This document shows, in pieces, positions 54,142 through 62,337 of a DNA stretch of 64,000 bases. Below the pieces are notes generated by a model that had not been told where the DNA came from, made no database searches, and saw only the letters and a list, made by a program, of their open reading frames with translations. Position 1 is the first letter of the stretch. The number at the start of each line of letters is the position of its first letter. The translations under genes were made by a program, and so were the position numbers. The stretch is from Chitinophaga sp. (GTDB taxonomy: Bacteria > Bacteroidota > Bacteroidia > Chitinophagales > Chitinophagaceae): the NCBI RefSeq assembly GCF_019236475.1, contig NZ_JAFAIX010000013.1, forward strand, positions 62,001 to 126,000, read 5' to 3'.

Positions 54142-56508
54142 ATGAAACAGTTACTGTTGTGGGTACTACTGGGTACAGTAGGCACTTTACAAGCACAATC
54201 CGTTGTAACCGGTACCGTTACTAACAAAACCAACGGCCAACCATTGGAAGGGGTATCCGTATCCATCAACCAACAAGGCACACTGACTGACAGCAAAGGG
54301 CATTACAGCATCCACCTGAAAAAGAAGGGTAATTTCAAGTTACAGGCTACCTATTTAGGCTTCAAAGCATATTCCTTCCCTATTGACATCATGGACAACA
54401 CCAAGCAGGATATTGGCCTGGAAGAAACTGGTTTATTTGTAAAACCAGTTGAAATCAGCAGTCTCCGTGCAGGAAAAAACTCTCCTTTTGTCAACAGTAC
54501 CCTGTCTGCCGAAGAAATCAAAAAAGAGAATCTTGGTCAGGACTTACCCATATTACTGAACCAACTGCCTGCTGTTGTTACCAACTCTGATGCAGGTACA
54601 GGCATTGGTTACACAGGTATGCGTGTGCGTGGCTCTGATATTACACGCATCAATGTTACTGTCAATGGTATTCCCATCAATGATGCGGAATCACAAGGAA
54701 CATTCTTTGTGAATATGCCTGATTTTGCCAGTTCTGTTAGCAGCATTGAATTACAGCGTGGTGTAGGTACTTCTACCAATGGCGCTGGTGCATTTGGCGC
54801 AACACTCAATCTTAGCACCAACGAATTCCACGACAAAGCCTATGGCGACATCAACAACAGCTTTGGATCTTTCAATAGCTGGAAACATACTGTTAAAGCA
54901 GGTTCCGGACTAATCAATGATCATTTCACCATTGATGCACGCCTCTCACAAATATCGTCAGATGGATACATTGATCGCGCCACATCAGACCTGAAATCAT
55001 TCTATACATCGGCAGCATATATTTCCAAGAAAACCGCTATTCGACTGAATGTCTTCTCTGGAAAGGAGAAAACCTATCAGGCATGGAATGGCGTTCCACA
55101 AGCATTGCTGGCAACAGATCGCACTTACAATTCTGCTGGTACAGAAAAACCCGGTACTCCATATAATAACGAAACCGATAACTACCAACAGGATCACTAC
55201 CAGTTATTCCTTAACCAGGAAATTAATTCACATCTGAACTTCAACGTTGCCGGCCATCTCACTCGTGGTCGCGGATACTATGAGCAGTACAAAGCGAACC
55301 AGGCTTTCGCGGATTACGGCCTGGCACCTGTACATATCAATGGCGCAACTGTTGACACCACAGATCTTGTTCGTCAACTCTGGTTGGATAACTACTTCTA
55401 TGGCGGTATCTTCTCTGTAAACCGCACCGGTAATGTCTTCAACTGGAGCCTTGGTGGCGGCTGGAACCGCTACGAAGGACAACATTATAATAAGATCATC
55501 TGGGCATATACTGGTATTGATAAAGACCATGAATACAGTCGCTTCCCCGCAGATAAAAATGATTTCAATATCTACTGGAAAGGACAATATAAAATCACGT
55601 CTGCCCTGCAATTATTTGTGGACATGCAATACCGCAATGTACAGTATAACATGAACGGTTTTGATGCAGCTCCAGCTTATATGCCACACGTGAAATATAA
55701 TTTCTTCAATCCTAAAGCGGGTATCAACTATTTCATCAATACCAATAACCGATTATTCGCCTCTTTCGCAGTAGGACATAAGGAACCCAATCGTACCGAC
55801 TTTGAATCCAATATCGGTGCAAATCAACCTAAACCCGAAGAACTCCGCGACCTCGAAGCTGGATACAACTGGAGCAACAGCATCGCCTCCATTCAGGGTA
55901 ATGTGTACTACATGAACTACAAAAATCAGTTGGTTCAAACCGGTCAACTCAATGATGTAGGTGCTTATGTACGTACCAATATTCCTAAAAGCTATCGCCT
56001 CGGTGTAGAGATCCAAGGAAATGTAAAACTCAATAACATTTTCTCCCTCTCCGCGAATGCTGCCCTCAGCCAAAATAAAGTGCTGGACTTCGCCGCAATT
56101 TATTACGACGCAGCTAGTAAACCATATACACTGCAATTCAGCAAAACAGATATCTCCTTCTCCCCTGCATTCGTAGGAGGATATATACTGAGCGCCAAAC
56201 CAATTAAAAACTTGAATATTGACCTCGTAGGTAAATACGTAAGCAGACAATACATGGATAACACCGGCAACAAAGAAAGTAGCCTGGATCCTTATTATGT
56301 AAATGACCTGCGATTCAACTACATCATTCCACAACCTTTATTCCGCGAATTAGGCGTGCAACTGATGTTGAATAATATCTTCAACAATCTCTATCAACCC
56401 AATGGCAGTACATATGGTATGTATGCTAATGGGAAAGTAGTCCCAGATAACTATTACTACCCAATGGCAGGATTTAACTTCTTTGTCGGGTTAAATATTG
56501 GTTTCTAA
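54142..56508 (+). CDS. TonB-dependent outer-membrane receptor, probably for thiamine or a precursor
   Basis: The start at 54142 is chosen because the longer frame runs through the riboswitch; it gives signal peptide MKQLLLWVLLGTVGTLQAQ. 788 residues. Carboxypeptidase-regulatory-like domain (about 22-105, GTVTNKTNGQPLEGVSV), plug (about 120-230, GTGIGYTGMRVRGSDI and NDAESQGTF), then a 22-strand barrel ending in GLNIGF. The preceding TPP riboswitch is established in Bacteroidota as a mark of thiamine-related receptors. No inner-membrane partner or thi gene is in the window. Confidence 0.93.
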   Translation: MKQLLLWVLLGTVGTLQAQSVVTGTVTNKTNGQPLEGVSVSINQQGTLTDSKGHYSIHLKKKGNFKLQATYLGFKAYSFPIDIMDNTKQDIGLEETGLFVKPVEISSLRAGKNSPFVNSTLSAEEIKKENLGQDLPILLNQLPAVVTNSDAGTGIGYTGMRVRGSDITRINVTVNGIPINDAESQGTFFVNMPDFASSVSSIELQRGVGTSTNGAGAFGATLNLSTNEFHDKAYGDINNSFGSFNSWKHTVKAGSGLINDHFTIDARLSQISSDGYIDRATSDLKSFYTSAAYISKKTAIRLNVFSGKEKTYQAWNGVPQALLATDRTYNSAGTEKPGTPYNNETDNYQQDHYQLFLNQEINSHLNFNVAGHLTRGRGYYEQYKANQAFADYGLAPVHINGATVDTTDLVRQLWLDNYFYGGIFSVNRTGNVFNWSLGGGWNRYEGQHYNKIIWAYTGIDKDHEYSRFPADKNDFNIYWKGQYKITSALQLFVDMQYRNVQYNMNGFDAAPAYMPHVKYNFFNPKAGINYFINTNNRLFASFAVGHKEPNRTDFESNIGANQPKPEELRDLEAGYNWSNSIASIQGNVYYMNYKNQLVQTGQLNDVGAYVRTNIPKSYRLGVEIQGNVKLNNIFSLSANAALSQNKVLDFAAIYYDAASKPYTLQFSKTDISFSPAFVGGYILSAKPIKNLNIDLVGKYVSRQYMDNTGNKESSLDPYYVNDLRFNYIIPQPLFRELGVQLMLNNIFNNLYQPNGSTYGMYANGKVVPDNYYYPMAGFNFFVGLNIGF

Positions 56509-56517
56509 GAGTAATAA

Positions 56518-56550
56518 CAGTAGTGAGGTGCAAATGTCATCTCACTACTG
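56518..56550 (+). terminator. hairpin after the TonB-dependent receptor
   Basis: CAGTAGTGAG pairs perfectly with CTCACTACTG across a 13-base loop, 9 bases after the stop. The 3' flank AATTATTATT is only moderately T-rich. Confidence 0.6.
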
Positions 56551-56783
56551 AATTATTATTCGCATTTATTGGCAAAAAATCACAGGGAAAGCAAAAAAAA
56601 TTTAAAATTGCTCCGTCCCATCCCCAGGCAAAGCTATCTTCCCATCTTCCCTTGATAACTTTATTATTTTCTACTCCAGTTCAATACAGTACTCCTATCC
56701 ACCCAATACCCTTTTTCCTATCTCCTTAGAATTCTTTCTCTATATTTGCCCACATCCATTTACCCAAATATTAATCTTATTTA

Positions 56784-58187
56784 ATGCGACCCGTATACCT
56801 GATCATTCTTTTAACTGTATGCCTTACCCGTGCCAAAGCACAGGATAGTTTATTAAAGAAGAGCATAGATATTCCCAATAAATATTATAGTACAGTCCAG
56901 CGAAAAGCAGATGTACTCAACCGACAGTTGACCCGCAGAACAGAGAAAGCACTTAATCGGCTTTCCAAGTATGAGGAGAAGATGAATAAAGGTATGATGA
57001 AAATCGACTCTTCCGCTGCCAGAAAAATGTTCGACCAAAGCCAGGAGAAATTCGCTTCTCTGAAAAATAAACTGAAATCAAAAGCTGATCATATTCCAGG
57101 CAAAAAGTTATTAGGCAACAACCTCAGTACAGATTCGCTGTTCAACACACTCAGTTTCCTCAAACAAGCACAAGGCGTTCAATTGCCAAAGCTTAACAGT
57201 AGTCTCCAATCCGTGACCGCATTACAGGATAAACTGGCGATATTGAATGAAGCAAAATCATTTATTCAATCCCGCAGACAACTCCTGAATGCACAATTAG
57301 GAAAAATACCGGAACTCGCCGGAAGCCTTAAAAGCATTAACAAAGAAGCCTACTATTATGCACAACAGGTAAAAGACCTGAAAGAAACTTTCAGTGATCA
57401 TAAAAAAATAGAAAAGAAAGCCCTGGAAATAGCGCAGAAAATACCTGCCTATAACGATTTCATGGCCAAAAATAGTTACCTCGCCAGCTTACTGGGCACC
57501 GGTGCTGGCGCTAACGGAGGTACCCCCAACCTGGAAGGATTACAAACCCGTAACCAAGTGGAACAAGTCATCCAACAAAGACTTGGCGGTGGCCCCAATG
57601 CATCTCAGGCTGTCAGCACCTCTATGTCAGAAGCACGCGCGAAAATGAATGATCTTAAAAAGAATTTCCCCGATCTGGATAACGCTGGCGAAATACCCAA
57701 TTTCAAGCCAAATGAGATGAAAGCCAAACGATTCGTACAAAGACTCGAATACGGCGGAAATATCCAGTTCCAGCGTAATACGAACTTCTACCCCACCACC
57801 AGTGATATCGCGGCTCAAATCGGCTACAAATTCCATAAGAATGGTATCGCAGGCTTTGGTATGGCCTATAAATTGGGATTAGGCCAGGGATTTAATCACA
57901 TCGGCTTCAGTAGTGAAGGGCTCGGTCTCCGTTCCTTTATCGACTGGAAACTGAAAAATACCTTCTTCCTGAATGGCGGATATGAACAAAATTACCAACC
58001 CATTCAGGTCACTACCAATATCCCTAATCCTGCCTCATGGACACAAAGTGCATTATTAGGGATCAAGAAAAAATATAAAGTTAGTTCGAAAGTGAAAGGA
58101 GATGTGAGTTTGTTATTTGACTTTCTATATAATAGTCATATTCCAAGAACGGATCCGGTGAAATTAAGGATGGGGTATAATTTTTAA
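56784..58187 (+). CDS. exported coiled-coil plus barrel protein of unknown function
   Basis: 467 residues. Signal peptide ending RAKAQ (about residue 20). Long Lys/Leu/Gln-rich helices (about 30-230) with coiled-coil character (LNRQLTRRTEKALNRL). A Gly-rich linker (LLGTGAGANGGTPN, about 236-250) leads to a C-terminal barrel-like region from about 315, ending RMGYNF, an outer-membrane-insertion type end. Possibly a periplasmic coil with a membrane pore. I do not recognise the family. It lies 760 bases upstream of the RHS locus on the same strand. Confidence 0.7.
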   Translation: MRPVYLIILLTVCLTRAKAQDSLLKKSIDIPNKYYSTVQRKADVLNRQLTRRTEKALNRLSKYEEKMNKGMMKIDSSAARKMFDQSQEKFASLKNKLKSKADHIPGKKLLGNNLSTDSLFNTLSFLKQAQGVQLPKLNSSLQSVTALQDKLAILNEAKSFIQSRRQLLNAQLGKIPELAGSLKSINKEAYYYAQQVKDLKETFSDHKKIEKKALEIAQKIPAYNDFMAKNSYLASLLGTGAGANGGTPNLEGLQTRNQVEQVIQQRLGGGPNASQAVSTSMSEARAKMNDLKKNFPDLDNAGEIPNFKPNEMKAKRFVQRLEYGGNIQFQRNTNFYPTTSDIAAQIGYKFHKNGIAGFGMAYKLGLGQGFNHIGFSSEGLGLRSFIDWKLKNTFFLNGGYEQNYQPIQVTTNIPNPASWTQSALLGIKKKYKVSSKVKGDVSLLFDFLYNSHIPRTDPVKLRMGYNF

Positions 58188-58968
58188 AACACTTATGGTC
58201 ATTCAGGAAATGTCCTGTTTTTAATGCAATGAGTAAACCGGCATTCCTTTAAAACTACATCCAAATTTCTTATCGAGTTGGATTTAAAAATTGTTGTTTG
58301 ATCGTTTAAATGTACATTGCAGAACAATCGCGATAACTATATCGGTTCAACAGATTGTCTGGTTTAATGTTTGTTTACCCTTAAAAATATTTTGTATGTT
58401 TTACCCCTATAGTAAAGCCACACTTTAGTATTCCTGCTATTTATTTTCAACATGATATTTTCAACTGTCAAAAAATGATAATAATGAAATATTAGTTGTA
58501 TTGTGGATGATATACAGGTGATATAATTTTGCATTGATAATAACTGTCACAAGAGCAAATTGTCATTTTAATACGCCCTTGTCCCCTATACCTGGTCAAT
58601 AGAGTCTGTATTACTGTGGTCATATAGCGTTTTGTATTGTGGAACAAAGAGAAAATCCAAGGAGATATCAGTGCGGTATACCTAATATTGAATGCTGTCA
58701 GACAGGCCCGTGAGGCCATCTTATGCCCGAAAAGGACAGCATAATGATTATGTAGTATCCCCATGACTATCCACCTTTATTATCATTATTAATACAGTTG
58801 TCATGTTGTTATGCATTCCTCCTAAAAGAAGGCTTATTTAACGGAAATGATCAAGTGTTAGCAATCTATCCAAATAACATTGTTGTTATGCACACCTATG
58901 TCTATGAGATTAGTAGCGCCACTAAAAGAATTCAAAAGTAGCAACGAATGAAATGTTTTAGTGTACTA
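58188..58968. other. gene-poor AT-rich gap
   Basis: Starts with a weak terminator-like CAGGA-AATG-TCCTG followed by T residues (58204-58222). The rest has no convincing gene. A 90-codon frame on the minus strand (58492-58764) has no recognisable domain or good start context. The last part must hold the promoter of the RHS-locus genes; no clear TAnnTTTG/TTTG pair was found. Confidence 0.5.
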
Positions 58969-61185
58969 ATGAAGAAAATTGTCCATGTTGGGGCCCTTAT
59001 ATTTTGTTGCCTGACTGTTTCTGCGCAGCAGCAGCTGCCAGGTAGCATACCTGTTGATTCTGCCTATATTCTTATTTCCAAAGGATGTAAGATGCAGGAG
59101 GCTATGAAGATAATGCTTTATGGGCCTGTTCAACACGTGGATTTAGTAGCTTCCCGCCCAAGGATAAAACCTGTGTATGTGCCGCCACCAAAGCCGCCTT
59201 TATTGAATATAAAGGGGAATGTTACCTATGATTTCTTTTACCAGTCGAATGTTGATACGCCATTTACAGAGCGGGATATCCATCAACATATCTTACAGAC
59301 AAATCTCCTTGTTACTGTAAAGGATCAATATCCGTTTCGGATTGCTTTCAGTACACAACAGGGAAACTCATCGCTGTTCAGGAATCTGACCGGGGCGAGA
59401 TTATTTTATCATAGCAGTGATTTCAAAAATCAGTTATTGATGAATGCACGCAGATGGGTCGTTTCAAAGTATAAACAACAACTGGATGCTGATAAGATGA
59501 AGCTCTTAATGGATAGTCTCCGTATGCAGATATCCGGTGTACATACACACTATAATAGCGAAGCGTACCAGCAAAAGATAGTGGAGGCCAGAGAATTTAT
59601 GTTCCGTTGGAAAAGAGATTCTGCATTGGGTATTGTCAAGCCGTTGAGTGAAAAAGATGCTGAATACATGGCCTTATTGGAAAAAGGTAACCGGTATAAG
59701 GCAGAGGTAGACTCCTTACAGGATAAGTATGCAAAACTTAAACAAAAGTATGATAAACTGAATGCGAAAATAGGCGCTGAGAAAGTGCAGCTACTGGATG
59801 TGTTGCAGCATAGCAAAAATAATAAAGAGCTCATTGATGCGCTGGATGCGATGAATCTGCCGGATACGGTATTGCCCAGGAATTATAGAACCTTACTGGC
59901 TATACGTAGTGTAGGTATAGGCAGAGCGATGGTTGATTATTCTGAGCTCACGGCAAAAAACATCAGTATTACCGGTGTACAACTGGAGTTAAATCCATCC
60001 TGGTACCTGGCTGTAGCCAGTGGTTCCGTCGACTATACTTTCCGGAATTTTATTGTAAAAGAAAAGCGTTCCCCTCAATATATTAACCTGATAAGAGCCG
60101 GCGTTGGCCAAAAAGAATCCAGTCATATCTATCTCACCTATTACATGGGGAAAAAGGAATTGTATGGTGCAAATGCAATACCATTGGATTCGGCTGTGAA
60201 AGTGGATAATCATCTCATGGGTGTGTCGCTGGAGGGGCAGTGGAGCCTGGGACGTCAGACATTCATTACCGGCGAAGTGGCGAAGTCATCCCTACCTTAT
60301 AATATCCGACGTGTACACGGACAGAATAACGTTTCCAGTATGCTGAATTTTTCCGGTCATACAAATGAGGCATGGAGCGTTGGTGCCGAAACCGTTGTGC
60401 CGCGCGCAGCTATAAAACTGAGTGGTATGTATAAACGCATGGGGGGCGACTTTCAATCATTCAGTATGTATACTACCGGTTCACAGCAGACCGCCTGGAC
60501 ATTGCAGGCAGAGCAGCCTTTCTTTAAACGTCAGTTAACGGTAACAGGTGCATTGCGTAAAAATACCTATGCCACTTTTTATGAGCCGGCAGTGTTTGAA
60601 AGTAACACTATCTTCAAGAGTTTGCAGGTAACTATGCGTATACCTAAGTTGCCGGTTGTAACGCTAGCCTATCAGCCAACATCACAATTAGTAAAGTTGG
60701 GTGATGGCAATTTCACCCAGCAAATCTTTAATACCCTCTCCGGCACTGCTGTTTACAATTACAAGTACAAAAGTATAATGATGAACAGCATGCTGATGTA
60801 CTCTCGTTTTTATAATAAGCAGACGGATACTTCATTTGTTTATTATAACAGTCGCAATGTTACTGGCAGCCAAACAGTTTTTCTGAAAAAATTCACTATC
60901 ACCGGCCAGTTTAATGCCTCGCTGACAGCTGATTATAACCTTTACAGCAATACTGGAGATGTAAGCTGGAAGGCGCTGAAATGGTTGGAGGCAGGCGCGT
61001 CTCTACAACATAATTATCAATCTAAATATAACATCACCCAATATGGCTATGGTATGAACCTGAGGTTTATCATTCCATATGTTGGTGAAATCAGTGGCAG
61101 AGCGGAGAAACGTTATATGCCAGGATCTGCGAAGCAATTGGTGTCAAATAATACCGGACGAATTACCTATACCAAGATATTTTAA
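58969..61185 (+). CDS. large outer-membrane barrel-like protein of unknown function
   Basis: The start at 58969 (MKKIVHVGALIFCCLTVSAQ) is preferred to the ATG seven codons upstream because it makes a standard signal peptide. About 738 residues. A Pro-rich linker (VYVPPPKPPLL, near 70-80), mixed beta segments, an alpha coiled-coil insert (about 235-290, KYAKLKQKYDKLNAKI), and a long C-terminal stretch of aromatic beta strands ending ITYTKIF. This fits an outer-membrane barrel with a periplasmic coil. First gene of a likely three-gene operon (5-base and 40-base gaps) with an RHS-type protein; a secretion or anchoring role for that protein is inference. Confidence 0.7.
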   Translation: MKKIVHVGALIFCCLTVSAQQQLPGSIPVDSAYILISKGCKMQEAMKIMLYGPVQHVDLVASRPRIKPVYVPPPKPPLLNIKGNVTYDFFYQSNVDTPFTERDIHQHILQTNLLVTVKDQYPFRIAFSTQQGNSSLFRNLTGARLFYHSSDFKNQLLMNARRWVVSKYKQQLDADKMKLLMDSLRMQISGVHTHYNSEAYQQKIVEAREFMFRWKRDSALGIVKPLSEKDAEYMALLEKGNRYKAEVDSLQDKYAKLKQKYDKLNAKIGAEKVQLLDVLQHSKNNKELIDALDAMNLPDTVLPRNYRTLLAIRSVGIGRAMVDYSELTAKNISITGVQLELNPSWYLAVASGSVDYTFRNFIVKEKRSPQYINLIRAGVGQKESSHIYLTYYMGKKELYGANAIPLDSAVKVDNHLMGVSLEGQWSLGRQTFITGEVAKSSLPYNIRRVHGQNNVSSMLNFSGHTNEAWSVGAETVVPRAAIKLSGMYKRMGGDFQSFSMYTTGSQQTAWTLQAEQPFFKRQLTVTGALRKNTYATFYEPAVFESNTIFKSLQVTMRIPKLPVVTLAYQPTSQLVKLGDGNFTQQIFNTLSGTAVYNYKYKSIMMNSMLMYSRFYNKQTDTSFVYYNSRNVTGSQTVFLKKFTITGQFNASLTADYNLYSNTGDVSWKALKWLEAGASLQHNYQSKYNITQYGYGMNLRFIIPYVGEISGRAEKRYMPGSAKQLVSNNTGRITYTKIF

Positions 61186-61190
61186 TTATT

Positions 61191-62297
61191 ATGAAGTACC
61201 TAAGAATCCCATTTTTTGCGGCATTGCTTATTGTAACAGCGATGCTGAAAGTTAAAGCCCAGGTAGCAATAGCGCCGCAGGTGCCACCTGCCGGAATTAT
61301 GCAGCAGTCCCAGCTTTGGAATATCCTGCTGACAAATGCCAACAAAACCAAATCTTATGTAAAGGTGATCATGCGTTTAACAGATGCAGTAACCGGGCAG
61401 GGTGTGATGACTGGCATTACACGTTTAGTCGAATTACCGATCGGTGCTACTATGCTGCATCTGGCGGATTTTCAGCCCATTTCTACCGAGTATTTATTGC
61501 CGGTGCAGGATCAGCGTCCGAATGCCATGTTGCTACCCGGAAAATATATTATTTGCTATAGTGTAGTTGTAGATCGTGATAAGACAGTGGCTCCTGGGAC
61601 TGAAGATTGTATCAGATTTGTAGTGGAGCCGGTAAGTCCACCTATACTGAACTTACCAGTGGATAAAGATACGCTTCAAACGTCACTTCCGGCATTTACC
61701 TGGATTCCCCCTGCCCCGTTGAATCTGTATAGTGATTTGAATTACGATATCACCGTAGTGGCTGTCTGGCCTGGTCAGGTGCCAGCTGATGCCATACAGC
61801 AGAACATCCCGATGTATCATGGTGCTGCCTTACGTCAACCATTTCTGAATTATCCTGCTGGTGCGCCAACATTGGATACAGGTGTAAACTATGCCTGGAT
61901 GGTAACCGCATTGAATGGTCGTCAATATTCTGCGCAAACGGATATACATACTTTTCGGGTGGCGAAGGCAGCTCCGGTAACGGAAGAGGATCTTACCTCT
62001 TTTGTAGGATTAACGCGCAATGGTACTACCAAGCCCCTGCAGGTAGGGACCACCTTGAAGTGTTCTTATAATAATGAGTCGGGCGAGCAGGCGGTTAATT
62101 ATGAAATAATTGCCTTGCAACAGCAGAATAAAGTGGTTGCACAAGGTAAGCTTACACTCCAGCCTGGTCCTAATATGATCAGCATCCCCTTACAGCGTGT
62201 GGGTAATCTTTCAGGAGGAAACCTGTATTCCTTTCGATTCGTAAATGCGAGAAATGAAAGCTGGGAATTGAAGTTTATGTATTCATCTCCCAAATAA
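61191..62297 (+). CDS. exported beta-sandwich-like protein of unknown function
   Basis: 368 residues. Signal peptide MKYLRIPFFAALLIVTAML ending KVKAQ (about 24). The beta-rich mature part has two or three domain-like blocks: N-terminal WNILLTNANKTKSYVKVIMRL, a central SLPAFTWIPPAPLNLYSDLNYDI block with the PxFxWxP pattern of Fn3-like domains, and a C-terminal one with GPNMISIPLQRVGNLSGG. It starts 5 bases after the barrel gene stop. Possibly a periplasmic or surface chaperone/adaptor for the RHS protein (inference). Confidence 0.7.
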   Translation: MKYLRIPFFAALLIVTAMLKVKAQVAIAPQVPPAGIMQQSQLWNILLTNANKTKSYVKVIMRLTDAVTGQGVMTGITRLVELPIGATMLHLADFQPISTEYLLPVQDQRPNAMLLPGKYIICYSVVVDRDKTVAPGTEDCIRFVVEPVSPPILNLPVDKDTLQTSLPAFTWIPPAPLNLYSDLNYDITVVAVWPGQVPADAIQQNIPMYHGAALRQPFLNYPAGAPTLDTGVNYAWMVTALNGRQYSAQTDIHTFRVAKAAPVTEEDLTSFVGLTRNGTTKPLQVGTTLKCSYNNESGEQAVNYEIIALQQQNKVVAQGKLTLQPGPNMISIPLQRVGNLSGGNLYSFRFVNARNESWELKFMYSSPK

Positions 62298-62337
62298 AAA
62301 TTTAAAAACTGTGCCCTTACCTATAAATATTTATTAA

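Noticed and set aside
58492-58764. 90-codon frame on the minus strand in the 58.2-58.9 kb gap
   Set aside because: No domain, signal peptide or terminator; Cys/His/Tyr-rich composition typical of chance frames in AT-rich DNA.
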